From Deltaproteobacteria bacterium (lineage in GTDB: Bacteria; Desulfobacterota; Desulfuromonadia; Desulfuromonadales; Geopsychrobacteraceae): a DNA stretch of 64,000 nt. The stretch spans positions 1 through 64,000 of the forward strand of contig JAJRWF010000050.1 in assembly GCA_024276905.1 (NCBI GenBank), written 5' to 3'. This document shows positions 28,228 to 37,381 of this stretch, in pieces. The notes beneath the pieces were generated by a model. That model did not search any database. It was given only the letters and a program-made list of their open reading frames with translations, and had not been told where the DNA came from. A program made the position numbers and the translations under genes. Numbering within the stretch: the first letter of the stretch is position 1; every line of letters starts with the position of its first letter.

Positions 28228-30313
28228 TGACAGTCACCGTTCCTACCGATCGCACCTTCAGATGGGGTGCAATCTCGTTATGGGAAATAATTGCCAGCGA
28301 GGGAAGATAGCGCTCCGTCAACCGTCTGAGATGGATACGGATCGCGGGAGTACAAAGCAGCACCGGATTCCCCCCGGGAAAAGAATCGGCGGCGTCTCTG
28401 AGACTGCTGATCAAGGTCTGGGCAAAGCCGGGCTCGACCGCCAGGTAGGAGCCTTGGTCACCAGTATGCAGTGCGTCCTGCAGCCGATTTTCGACACTGC
28501 GCTCCAGGGTCATCGTCTCAAGCAGGCTGCCGTCGCTACTCAGCTGACTGCTGATTGAGCGCGCCATCACCTGCCGCACCTGCTCAACCAGCTGATCGGC
28601 ATCATGAATCGTGGGCGCCCAATCGGCCAGGGTTTCGAGAATGGTCCGCAGATCCCGAATCGAAACCTGTTCACGCAACAGGTTCTGCAACACCCGCATC
28701 ACCACGCCGAGATTGAGCAGATTCGGCACCAGTTCCTCAACCAGCTTCGGACATTCCTGGGCCAGGTTATCGAGCAGATTCTGCGTTTCCTGGCGGCCGA
28801 GCAGTTCATGGGCATGGCGGCGAATCAGTTCGCTGACATGGGTTGCAATCACCGTCGTGTTGTCAACGACGGTGTAACCGGCAATCTGGGCCCGTTCCTT
28901 CTTGTCATCACCGATCCAGATCGCCGGCAGACCGAAAGCCGGTTCAGTGGTCTCGACCCCCTTGAGTGTTTCAGTAGCGGTGCCGGGATTCATCGCCAGA
29001 TAATGATCAGGCAGCAGCTCACCACCACCGATCTTGACTCCCTTGAGAATGATGGCGTACTCGTTCGGCTTGAGTTGCAGGTTGTCCTTGATATGCACCG
29101 GCGGGACGATAAAACCCATGTCGAGCGCGAACTGTTTGCGGATCGACTTGATCCGCGGCAGCAATTCACCATTCTGGCCTGAGTCAACCAGTGGAATCAG
29201 ACCGTAGCCGACCTCCATCTCAAGCATGTCGACGCTCAACATCGCTTCATAATTCTCCTCGACCGGTGCGGCCGGCAGTGCTTTCTGTTCCTCGACCTCA
29301 AGCTCTTTTTCCTTATGACTCTTCTGGACCCGCCAGGCGATCCAGGCAAGGATCAGCGCCATCAGCAAAAAGGGAATCTGCGGCAGGCCGGGAATAACCG
29401 CAAAGGCACCCAGAATCCCGGCGACCACCCAGATGGCACGCGGATGAACACTGAACTGACGCTTGACTTCGGAACCGAAATCTTCTCCGCTGGCGGTTCG
29501 AGTGACCATGATGCCGGCGCCGGTAGAAATAATCAGCGCCGGAATCTGTCCGACCAGTCCGTCCCCGACCGTCAGGATGGTGTAGTTGGCGGCGGCATCG
29601 GCCATCGGCATGCCCTTTTGCATGACACCGATCACGAAACCGGCGCCGATATTGATCAGGGTGATAATGATTCCGGCAACCGCATCGCCCTTGACGAACT
29701 TGCTGGCACCGTCCATTGCTCCATAGAAATCGGCTTCCTGGGCGATCTCTTCGCGGCGGGTTCGAGCATCGTTTTCATTGATCAGACCCGCATTCAGATC
29801 GGCATCGATCGCCATCTGCTTGCCGGGCATCGCATCAAGAGTAAAACGGGCCGCAACTTCAGCCACCCGACCGGCACCCTTGGTGATGACCATAAAGTTG
29901 ATGATGACCAGAATGACAAAGATGACGAGCCCGACCACGTAATTTCCACCAACCACAAACTGGCCGAAGGATTCGATCACCGTACCGGCAGCGCCCACAC
30001 CTTCGTCGCCATGGAGCAGAATCAGGCGTGTTGAGGCGACATTCAGTGAGAGGCGAAAGAGGGTCGTTACCAGCAGAACCGAGGGGAAGATCGTAAAGTC
30101 AAGCGCCTTGACGGTATAGAGCGAGATGATCAGGATCATCAACGCCATGGTGATATTGAGGGAGAGAAAGATGTCGAGCAGCATCGGCGGCACGGGCAGA
30201 ATCATCAGCATCAGAATCAGGACCAGGCCGAAAGCGACCATCACATCCGAACGCAGAATAAGTTCACGCCAACGATTTTGAATCACTGCTTCGAGCATTA
30301 ATTTCCTCTGCAA
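28217..30313 (-). CDS. flhA: flagellar export protein FlhA
   Basis: RFTLDAMPGKQMAIDADLNAGLINENDARTRREEIAQEADFYGAMDGASKFVKGDAVAGIIIT. Confidence 0.98.
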   Translation of the reverse strand: MQRKLMLEAVIQNRWRELILRSDVMVAFGLVLILMLMILPVPPMLLDIFLSLNITMALMILIISLYTVKALDFTIFPSVLLVTTLFRLSLNVASTRLILLHGDEGVGAAGTVIESFGQFVVGGNYVVGLVIFVILVIINFMVITKGAGRVAEVAARFTLDAMPGKQMAIDADLNAGLINENDARTRREEIAQEADFYGAMDGASKFVKGDAVAGIIITLINIGAGFVIGVMQKGMPMADAAANYTILTVGDGLVGQIPALIISTGAGIMVTRTASGEDFGSEVKRQFSVHPRAIWVVAGILGAFAVIPGLPQIPFLLMALILAWIAWRVQKSHKEKELEVEEQKALPAAPVEENYEAMLSVDMLEMEVGYGLIPLVDSGQNGELLPRIKSIRKQFALDMGFIVPPVHIKDNLQLKPNEYAIILKGVKIGGGELLPDHYLAMNPGTATETLKGVETTEPAFGLPAIWIGDDKKERAQIAGYTVVDNTTVIATHVSELIRRHAHELLGRQETQNLLDNLAQECPKLVEELVPNLLNLGVVMRVLQNLLREQVSIRDLRTILETLADWAPTIHDADQLVEQVRQVMARSISSQLSSDGSLLETMTLERSVENRLQDALHTGDQGSYLAVEPGFAQTLISSLRDAADSFPGGNPVLLCTPAIRIHLRRLTERYLPSLAIISHNEIAPHLKVRSVGTVTVNAS

Positions 30314-30411
30314 TCTCCGTTGCGGGCCAAGATTCCGTCGCGGACAGTCAATATTCCGGCGGACTGCACCGACGATTTTATCTGAAATATATTTTCAACT
30401 ATTTCAGTCTC

Positions 30412-31470
30412 TTAACTTCTTTTCAGGCTATAAACATAGGCCAGAATTTCGGCCACCGCCTTGAACATTTCCTCGGGAATCGATTCCCCTATCTCCAGTC
30501 TGTACAAGGCCCGTGCCACCGGCTTGTTTTCGATCACCGGAATATTGTTTTCGCGCGCAATTTCCCGAATCCTGAAGGCCAGGTGATCGGCGCCCTTGGC
30601 AACCATCTGCGGCGAATCCATTTCGTCACGAACGTAGGAAATTGCGATCGACAGGTGAGTCGGGTTGGTGATCACCACGTCAGCTTTCGGAACTTCAGCC
30701 ATCATCCGTTTGCGCGCCATCTGCTGTTGCATCGAGCGCACCCGAGCCTTGATCTGCGGATCACCTTCGGTTTCCTTGTGCTCTTCCTTGACCTCCTGCT
30801 TGGTCATTTTCATTTTCTGTTCCATCTCCCAGCGCGTGAACAGGTAGTCGATCGCCCCCAGAACCATCAGGATGGCGCAAGATTTGGCCAGAATCAGAAA
30901 AGCCGTATTGCCGAGAAAAAAAATCGTCCGTGACAACTCAACGTTAAGCAGACCGATTGCACCGGGCAATCTGTCCGCCAGGGTGTTGAACGCAACGGCA
31001 CCGACCAGAATAACCTTGGCCAGAGACTTGATAAGCTCAACCAGCGAACGCTTGGAAACCATGCGCCCGAGCCCCTTAAGGGGATTAAACTTGCTCAACT
31101 CGGGGATGAAAGGCTTGGTGGTGAAGAGCGGACCGACCTGGAGAAATGAGGAAAAAAACCCGACGACCAGCGCCAGAAGAAAAATCGGCCAGAGCAATCG
31201 CGCCATCAGCAGACCGGTCTTGTCTGCCAGCATCAGAATCCCCAGGACCGTGACCGGTACCCGGGCAAGGTGGCTCAGGTCATCATTGACCATCTGCAGC
31301 AGATTGCGCCAGAAATGCTCAGCATAAAAGACCCAGAGCAGCAGAGACATGGTCATCATGGCCGCGGTTGAGACTTCCTTGCTCTGAGCCACCTGACCAC
31401 GGTTGCGGAAGTCCTGCCGCCGTTTCGATGTGGCCTGTTCTGTACGTTCCTGATCGGAATCTTGAGCCAT
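30412..31470 (-). CDS. flhB: flagellar export protein FlhB
   Basis: MAQDSDQERTEQATSKRRQDFRNRGQVAQSKEV; autocleavage NPTH in VVITNPTHLSIAISY. Confidence 0.98.
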   Translation of the reverse strand: MAQDSDQERTEQATSKRRQDFRNRGQVAQSKEVSTAAMMTMSLLLWVFYAEHFWRNLLQMVNDDLSHLARVPVTVLGILMLADKTGLLMARLLWPIFLLALVVGFFSSFLQVGPLFTTKPFIPELSKFNPLKGLGRMVSKRSLVELIKSLAKVILVGAVAFNTLADRLPGAIGLLNVELSRTIFFLGNTAFLILAKSCAILMVLGAIDYLFTRWEMEQKMKMTKQEVKEEHKETEGDPQIKARVRSMQQQMARKRMMAEVPKADVVITNPTHLSIAISYVRDEMDSPQMVAKGADHLAFRIREIARENNIPVIENKPVARALYRLEIGESIPEEMFKAVAEILAYVYSLKRS

Positions 31471-31535
31471 AGGCACCGCCCGCCCTGCCGGAGAACATGG
31501 CAAGACAAAATATTGGCATTTTCAGGTTAATAAAA

Positions 31536-32312
31536 TCAAAGCAAACTGAATAATTGCAAGAAGCGGTCCGCAAGAAGAGAGAATTCCTGTTGCAGCAGGC
31601 CAGCCACCATCCCGAAGGTCAGGCCCATGATAATAAAGGAAATTCCGATATTGAGCGGGAAGGAGAGCATAAAGGCATTGAGTTGCGGGAAGATGCGCGA
31701 CATCACCCCCAGGGTCAGATTGGCCAGAATCAGCAGTGCCAGAATCGGGGCCCCCAGACGAAGACCGAGGACCAGAGAATGGTTGGCGACATCCATGATC
31801 ATCATGATTGCCCCGCCACCCAGGTCAAGGCTGCCCGGCGGCAGCATGCGGAAAGAGGCCACAATCGCTTCAAAAAAGAGGTGATGAACATCCAGCACCA
31901 GAAAGAGCAGGATGGCAAAAACACTCTGAAACTGGTAAATCAGGGCGACCTGACGCTGGTTGGCCGGATCGAAAACATTGGCGGCGGCGAAGCCCATCTG
32001 GTACCCGATGATTGAACCACCGAATTCGGCGGCCATGAAAACCAGGTGCGCCATAAATCCGACCATGGTTCCGAGCAGCAATTCCCCGCCGACCAGAATC
32101 ATCAGACTGACCGGTTCATAGACGACATCCGGCAAGCTGGACCGGATGGTCGGATAAAGCATCAGGGCAAAGAGAAAGGAGATACCGACCCGTAACTGGG
32201 CGGGAACCTGCCCACCACTGAAAATCGGGATGGTTGCGATCATTGAACCGATCCGTACCAGGCAGATCAGAAATCCCTGGATAACAACTACTGAAAAATC
32301 AGGTATTTCCAT
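31536..32312 (-). CDS. fliR: flagellar export protein FliR
   Basis: GGELLLGTMVGFMAHLVFMAAEFGGSIIGYQMGFAAANVFDP. Confidence 0.95.
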   Translation of the reverse strand: MEIPDFSVVVIQGFLICLVRIGSMIATIPIFSGGQVPAQLRVGISFLFALMLYPTIRSSLPDVVYEPVSLMILVGGELLLGTMVGFMAHLVFMAAEFGGSIIGYQMGFAAANVFDPANQRQVALIYQFQSVFAILLFLVLDVHHLFFEAIVASFRMLPPGSLDLGGGAIMMIMDVANHSLVLGLRLGAPILALLILANLTLGVMSRIFPQLNAFMLSFPLNIGISFIIMGLTFGMVAGLLQQEFSLLADRFLQLFSLL

Positions 32313-32327
32313 CGGTCGGCCCCCGGA

Positions 32328-32600
32328 TCAGGTTCCGATATTGGGGATGAGATTAAAAATAAACCCGAAAAAAGCAATCAGCTTCTGCAGAATCCAGGGC
32401 GCAAACAACAACAGGGTGACAAAAACCCCGACAATCTTCGGAATAAAGGTCATGGTCTGTTCATTGATCTGGGTCGCGGCCTGAAAGATACTGATCACCA
32501 GACCGATTAGCAGTGCTGCAATCAGCATCGGCGCTGCCACCAGCAGAGCCGTTTCAACTGCTCGCCGTCCGACATCGATCACAAGTTCGGGTGTCAACAT
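32328..32600 (-). CDS. fliQ: flagellar export protein FliQ
   Basis: VISIFQAATQINEQTMTFIPKIVGVFVTLL. Confidence 0.95.
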   Translation of the reverse strand: MLTPELVIDVGRRAVETALLVAAPMLIAALLIGLVISIFQAATQINEQTMTFIPKIVGVFVTLLLFAPWILQKLIAFFGFIFNLIPNIGT

Positions 32601-32624
32601 CGCCTTTCACCTCCTTTTGACTTG

Positions 32625-33365
32625 TCAGCCAAAACTCTGAACCAGTGATCCAATCACCAGACTCCAGCCATCGACCAGAATAAACAGCAGGATTTTAAAC
32701 GGCAGCGAGATAATGATCGGCGGCAACATCATCATGCCCATCGCCATCAGAATCGAAGCAACAACCATATCGATGACCAGAAAGGGCACAAAAATCAAAA
32801 AACCCATCTCGAACGCACGCTTGATTTCCGAGAGCATAAAGGCCGGGATCAGGGTCAGAAGCGAAAGGTCCTCTTTGGTTTCCGGTTGCTCACTGCGGGA
32901 AATCTCGACCAGCAGTTGCAGATCCTTTTCTCCCACCTGTGAAAACATGAATGCGCGCACCGGCTCGACAGCTTTTTCAAGTGCTTGTTCCTGGTTGATC
33001 TTTTTGGCCAGATAGGGCTGCAGGGCATTTTCATTGATCTGATTGAAAACCGGCGCCATGACAAAAAATGTCAGGAACATCGCCAGACCAACCACGATCT
33101 GATTGGAGGGAGCCTGCTGGGTGCCCATCGCCTGACGGACAAAGGAGAGAACTATCACAATCCGCGTAAAACCGGTGGTCATCAGCAGGATCGCCGGAGC
33201 CATCGACAGCACTGTCAACAGGACGATCACCTGCAGGGCGGTCGAAACCTGCCCCGGTTCTGTTGCTTCCTGTACTCCGAGAGTAATCGTCGGCAAGCCC
33301 TGTGCGCTGACAAGGGTCGGGAGCAGAAACAGAAAAATCAGCGCCAGAGGAAACAGCCGTTTCAT
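32625..33365 (-). CDS. fliP: flagellar export protein FliP
   Basis: MTTGFTRIVIVLSFVRQAMGTQQAPSNQIVVGLAMFLTFFVMAPV. Confidence 0.97.
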   Translation of the reverse strand: MKRLFPLALIFLFLLPTLVSAQGLPTITLGVQEATEPGQVSTALQVIVLLTVLSMAPAILLMTTGFTRIVIVLSFVRQAMGTQQAPSNQIVVGLAMFLTFFVMAPVFNQINENALQPYLAKKINQEQALEKAVEPVRAFMFSQVGEKDLQLLVEISRSEQPETKEDLSLLTLIPAFMLSEIKRAFEMGFLIFVPFLVIDMVVASILMAMGMMMLPPIIISLPFKILLFILVDGWSLVIGSLVQSFG

Positions 33366-33769
33366 GGGGCCACCTTTCGTATCGGCAGGCTTTCGACCCC
33401 CTTGGCCTGTTCGAGGGTGGTGGCAAAATCAGCCTCAGAAGCAGGCAGCTGGGTCAGGCATTCGATCCGTTCGTTGCTGACTCCGAGTAAAAGTTCCTGG
33501 TCTCGGACACGCACCAGGCAGAGAAATTTTTTACCGCCCAGGGGGCGGGTTTCCAGCATGCGGATCTGACCGTCACGGGTGCGCGGCAGAATACCGAATC
33601 CCTTGCGACTTGCGGCATAAAACAGCAACAGCAGCCCGACCACAACCGCCAGGGCTCCCAACATCTTCAGAGCCGGGATCAACAGCCCCTCCGACCCCGC
33701 TGCAGCGTCGGCGGCAATGGCCAACTGCGGAAGGACCAACAACAGGCAGGTCGAAAAAACATGTTTCAT
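33362..33769 (-). CDS. fliO: flagellar protein FliO
   Basis: Position between fliP and fliN; TM + GQIRMLETRPLGGKKFLCLVRVRDQELLLGVSNERI. Confidence 0.85.
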   Translation of the reverse strand: MKHVFSTCLLLVLPQLAIAADAAAGSEGLLIPALKMLGALAVVVGLLLLFYAASRKGFGILPRTRDGQIRMLETRPLGGKKFLCLVRVRDQELLLGVSNERIECLTQLPASEADFATTLEQAKGVESLPIRKVAP

Positions 33770-34107
33770 GAGCCGAGGTTCTCTATGCGCTCGGAGGGGC
33801 TGACCACATCGGTCAGGCGCAGACCGAATTTTTCATTGACCACCACCGCCTCACCACGGGCGATCAGACGCGAATTGACATAGAGATCAAGCGGTTCTCC
33901 CGCCAGTTTTTCAAGCTCGATCAGTGTCCCTTCCTGCATTTGCAGCAGGTCACGGACCAGAATACGTGCCCGGCCGACCTCAACCGAAACCTGCAGGGGA
34001 ATATCGAGCAGCAGATCAACCCCCTTCTCGTTGTGCGGGGCCGCGAGCTGCCGGGATGAGGACGGTGTTTCCTCTGCTGCAATGTCATTGTTTTCAACCA
34101 TGTTCAA
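33766..34107 (-). CDS. fliN: flagellar switch protein FliN
   Basis: DIPLQVSVEVGRARILVRDLLQMQEGTLIELEKLAGEPLDLYVNSRLIARGEAVVVNEKFGLRLTDV. Confidence 0.95.
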   Translation of the reverse strand: MNMVENNDIAAEETPSSSRQLAAPHNEKGVDLLLDIPLQVSVEVGRARILVRDLLQMQEGTLIELEKLAGEPLDLYVNSRLIARGEAVVVNEKFGLRLTDVVSPSERIENLGS

Positions 34108-35087
34108 CCTCCATCGGGAATTATCCCGGATACGAGTATCGCTTTTTTATGGGCCTGGACTCCGGCAATTCCCTTGAATTTCGGGCGCCCTTCAACCAGC
34201 AGCTTGAGCGGGCTGTCGGGACCGCAATTCAGGTCGATAACATCCCCGACCTGAAAGTTAAGGATGTCCCTCACCCGGAGAGAAATCTGCGCCAGTTGCG
34301 CCTCCACTTCGACCTCCATCACGTCCAGTTCACCAAGAATCGACTGCTGCCACTGGCTGGCCCGCACCGCCGACATCGGCATGGCCTGTTCACGCTGTTT
34401 TTCAACCAGCGGCTCCAGCGCCGAATGTGACAGCACCAGGGTTACTTCTCCCTCCGTAGAGTCAAGGGTCACCTGATAATGAGCAACCAGAACTCCGGCA
34501 TCGCTGCTGATATGGCTGAGCAGGCGCAGGTTACTTTCGACCTTGACCAGATTGGCTGATATTTCCTGCATCTGGGCGAAGCTCTTTTCAAGGTCGGGAC
34601 AACTGTCGGAAATCACGTCGCGAATGACGTTCAACTCGATCGCAGTCATTGCCCGCTCGGGAATAATGTTCGCCTCGGATGATCCGCCGAGGACCAGCTC
34701 GACCAGGGCATAGGAAATTGTCTCGTCAAAGATCACCATACCGCTACCGCGCAAGGGATCGAGCTCAACAATACCTATGGCACCCCGTCCGGTCAGTTTC
34801 TGCAGCAGCGTATCGAATGCCATCGATTCGAAACCGGCCAACTTGACGGATGTTGAGCGTTGCATACGATTGGCCAGAGAAACAGCATAATTGCGGGCGA
34901 AGGCATCGAGAATAAGATCGAAGTTCGGCAGTTTCCAGTTCTCGGGACCCTGGGAACGAAACAGATCTATGCGGCTGGCGTTCGCGGCACCGGTCGCGTC
35001 CTCGATCGAGGCTTCAATCTCAACCTCGCCATGCCTCACTGCGGAGAGCAGGTCAGCAATTTCTTCTTTGCTAAGTATCCGTTCCAC
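34104..35087 (-). CDS. fliM: flagellar switch protein FliM
   Basis: ILSKEEIADLLSAV...; LDPLRGSGMVIFDETISYALVELVLGG. Confidence 0.95.
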   Translation of the reverse strand: MERILSKEEIADLLSAVRHGEVEIEASIEDATGAANASRIDLFRSQGPENWKLPNFDLILDAFARNYAVSLANRMQRSTSVKLAGFESMAFDTLLQKLTGRGAIGIVELDPLRGSGMVIFDETISYALVELVLGGSSEANIIPERAMTAIELNVIRDVISDSCPDLEKSFAQMQEISANLVKVESNLRLLSHISSDAGVLVAHYQVTLDSTEGEVTLVLSHSALEPLVEKQREQAMPMSAVRASQWQQSILGELDVMEVEVEAQLAQISLRVRDILNFQVGDVIDLNCGPDSPLKLLVEGRPKFKGIAGVQAHKKAILVSGIIPDGG

Positions 35088-35096
35088 AGGCTCTCT

Positions 35097-35589
35097 CTAC
35101 TGGACTACGAAATCGGTAAAATAGATCCGCTTGACTTGCCCTTTACTGAGAATCTCGTTCAGGCGGTTAATCAGTTCGGCACGCAGCTGCATCTTGCCCT
35201 GCATGTCGCGCAACTCACTGAAGGTTTTGTTGCCGATCAGCAGCAGAATGGCGTCCTGGATCTGCGGCAGGCGGCTGTTGATTTCATCGGCGGCGGCCGG
35301 AACATCAACCTCAATCGTAATCGCCGCCTTGAGATACCGATTCTCGTCATCGTCCAGGATATTGACGATAAAAGTATTGATATCGACCATTGGACCGACC
35401 GCTTTGGCCTGCTTGGCCATTGCTGCAGCTTCGGCTTCAGGGTCAGGCTTTTCCTCCTTGTTCCCGAGCAGAAAAAACGCCGCACCACCACCGATAACGG
35501 CCAACAGAACAACAGCAGCGATGATGATAATCAGCTTCTTCTTGGAGCCACCCGCTTCTTCTGCGGGGGCTGCATCTTTTTTTTGCCAT
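35097..35589 (-). CDS. fliL: flagellar basal-body protein FliL; best start codon is separated from the body by a +1 frame discrepancy at an A8 tract
   Basis: Body ...LIIIIAAVVLLAVIGGGAAFFLLGNKEEKPD...VDINTFIVNIL...; ATG GCA(A)8 GAT at 35589 with good RBS is in a different frame; open frame only offers a TTG at 35504 inside the TM helix. Confidence 0.75.
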
Positions 35590-35624
35590 GACTCATCCTT
35601 TTCCTGGCTGTGTCGTTATAAAGT

Positions 35625-36356
35625 TCAGAACGGTGCCTGCTCACTGGCATCGATCAGATAGGGCAATTCATCACTGGGCCCGCCCTGGCTCTCGAGCACA
35701 AACTCAACCCGCCGGTTCAATGCCCGTTCCGCTTCACTTTCATTGGGAAAAAGCGGTTTCTGTGAGCCATAACCGGTTGCCGCCAGACGATTTAACGGCA
35801 ACAGCTTATTGCTGGCCAGATAGCGCAACACCGAAACAGCCCGCGTTACCGAAAGATCCCAGTTGGCCAGTTCGTCACCCTGATTATCGGTATGTCCCTC
35901 GATTTTCATATTGAAAGACAGAGGCCTTACCAGTTCGGCGACCTTGCGCAAAATCGGGTAGGCTTCGGGATTGACCACCCGTTGACCGGATTTGAAAAGC
36001 ACCGAATCATCAACCCGCAGAATCACCGCACCACGGTCTTTGACCAGAGTGATATCTTTCTCGATTTTCAACTCATGAATCTTTGTTCGCAAGCGCCGGT
36101 AAACCCGGGTCGTCAGGTCATCATCGATCGGGGCATAGGTCACAATCCGCGGTGTGGTCACAGTTGTCGTGCTGCTGCTGGCCAGCACACCGAACGCTCC
36201 TGCCAGGGAATCACTGGCCTGACTGAACTTCACCTTGTCCATTGACGCCATCGATAACAGCAAGACAAAAAAGGTCAGCAGCAGGGTCACCATGTCACTG
36301 AAGGTGACCATCCACATCGGTGCTCCGACCGGTGGTTTCTTTTCCTTTTTCGCCAC
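35625..36356 (-). CDS. motB: flagellar motor protein MotB (OmpA-like)
   Basis: PMWMVTFSDMVTLLLTFFVLLLSM; IEGHTDNQGDELANWDLSVTRAVSVLRYL. Confidence 0.95.
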   Translation of the reverse strand: MAKKEKKPPVGAPMWMVTFSDMVTLLLTFFVLLLSMASMDKVKFSQASDSLAGAFGVLASSSTTTVTTPRIVTYAPIDDDLTTRVYRRLRTKIHELKIEKDITLVKDRGAVILRVDDSVLFKSGQRVVNPEAYPILRKVAELVRPLSFNMKIEGHTDNQGDELANWDLSVTRAVSVLRYLASNKLLPLNRLAATGYGSQKPLFPNESEAERALNRRVEFVLESQGGPSDELPYLIDASEQAPF

Positions 36357-36369
36357 GTGTTACGACTCC

Positions 36370-37140
36370 CTATCCGAAATTACTCTGGCGCAGTTTGGGG
36401 GCAACAAAGGCATGCAGTCGCTGCTCCATCAACCGCGGGTTTTCACCGCCGAGAATCGCCTTCATCCCTTCGGCGATCAGGGTCTTGACCAGCACCTCAC
36501 TTTGCGAGCGCAGTTTGAGTTTGGCCGCAATCGGCAGACAGATAATGTTAGCCAACATGGCACCGTAGAAGGTAGTCAGCAGGGCAACCGCCATCGCCGG
36601 GCCGATCGAGGAAGGGTCATTCATGGTCTGCAGCATCTGCACCAGACCGATCAGGGTCCCGATCATTCCCATGGCAGGAGCATAACCACCGATTGATGAG
36701 AAGATTTCGGCCCCTTTATCATGACGCTCCATGATGTACTCGATCTCCATCTCAAGCATCTCTTTCAGAGCTTCAGGCTCCTGACCGTCGACCGCCATCT
36801 GCAATCCCTTGAGAAAAAAATCGTCATCGATTTCGTTCATTACCGATTGCAGGCTGAGAATCCCCTCCTTGCGGGCCTTCCCGGCGTAGGTGATCAGCTT
36901 TTCGATTGTTTCTTCGGGCGGCAGTTCCTTGACAAAAAAGGCTTTGCGCGCAACACCGACTGCACCGAAAACCTCGCCGAAAGGATAGGCAACCAGAGTG
37001 ACCCCGAAGGTCCCCCCGAGAACAATCAGGGTTGACGGCAGATCGAGGAAAATCAGCAGCGAGCTGCCCTGGAGGATAGCGCCGACCAGCAGGCCGAAAC
37101 AGCCGATCAGACCAAGTAGTGTTGCTAGATCCATGAACAA
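36370..37140 (-). CDS. motA: flagellar motor protein MotA
   Basis: MDLATLLGLIGCFGLLVGAIL; GGYAPAMGMIGTLIGLVQMLQTMNDPSSIGPAMAVALLTTFYGAMLAN. Confidence 0.97.
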   Translation of the reverse strand: MFMDLATLLGLIGCFGLLVGAILQGSSLLIFLDLPSTLIVLGGTFGVTLVAYPFGEVFGAVGVARKAFFVKELPPEETIEKLITYAGKARKEGILSLQSVMNEIDDDFFLKGLQMAVDGQEPEALKEMLEMEIEYIMERHDKGAEIFSSIGGYAPAMGMIGTLIGLVQMLQTMNDPSSIGPAMAVALLTTFYGAMLANIICLPIAAKLKLRSQSEVLVKTLIAEGMKAILGGENPRLMEQRLHAFVAPKLRQSNFG

Positions 37141-37219
37141 TCCCCATTGCGTTATCTGCGGGAGGTCTGCGTATCAGACCCATGCAATCCCGCTTTGGAT
37201 GTGTCAGTACCTTCTCGTT

Positions 37220-37235
37220 TGGCAAGGAATATGCC
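37220..37235 (-). promoter_or_regulatory. sigma54 (RpoN) promoter upstream of motA
   Basis: Minus strand TGGCATATTCCTTGCC: GG-N10-GC, matches TGGCAC-N5-TTGC. Confidence 0.75.
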
Positions 37236-37321
37236 ACTTCATGAAAATTCTATAAAATGTATTTTTGTTCTTTGTTTTCAACTACTTGGGCACGTAAAAT
37301 CCGTCGCCACAACCACCACAT

Positions 37322-37350
37322 AAAAAAAGCCGCTCCAGTAACGAAGCGGC
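37322..37350 (-). terminator. Rho-independent terminator downstream of flgE
   Basis: Minus strand GCCGCTTCGTTACTGGAGCGGCTTTTTTTA. Confidence 0.75.
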
Positions 37351-37381
37351 CCATGAAATTGTCATGATTTTGACTGCAACT

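Noticed and set aside
30314-30411. Possible sigma54/sigma28 elements in the flhB-flhA gap (TTGGCCCG...TTGCAG; TAAAATCG...GCCGGAATA)
   Set aside because: Spacing or -10 sequence does not fit either consensus.
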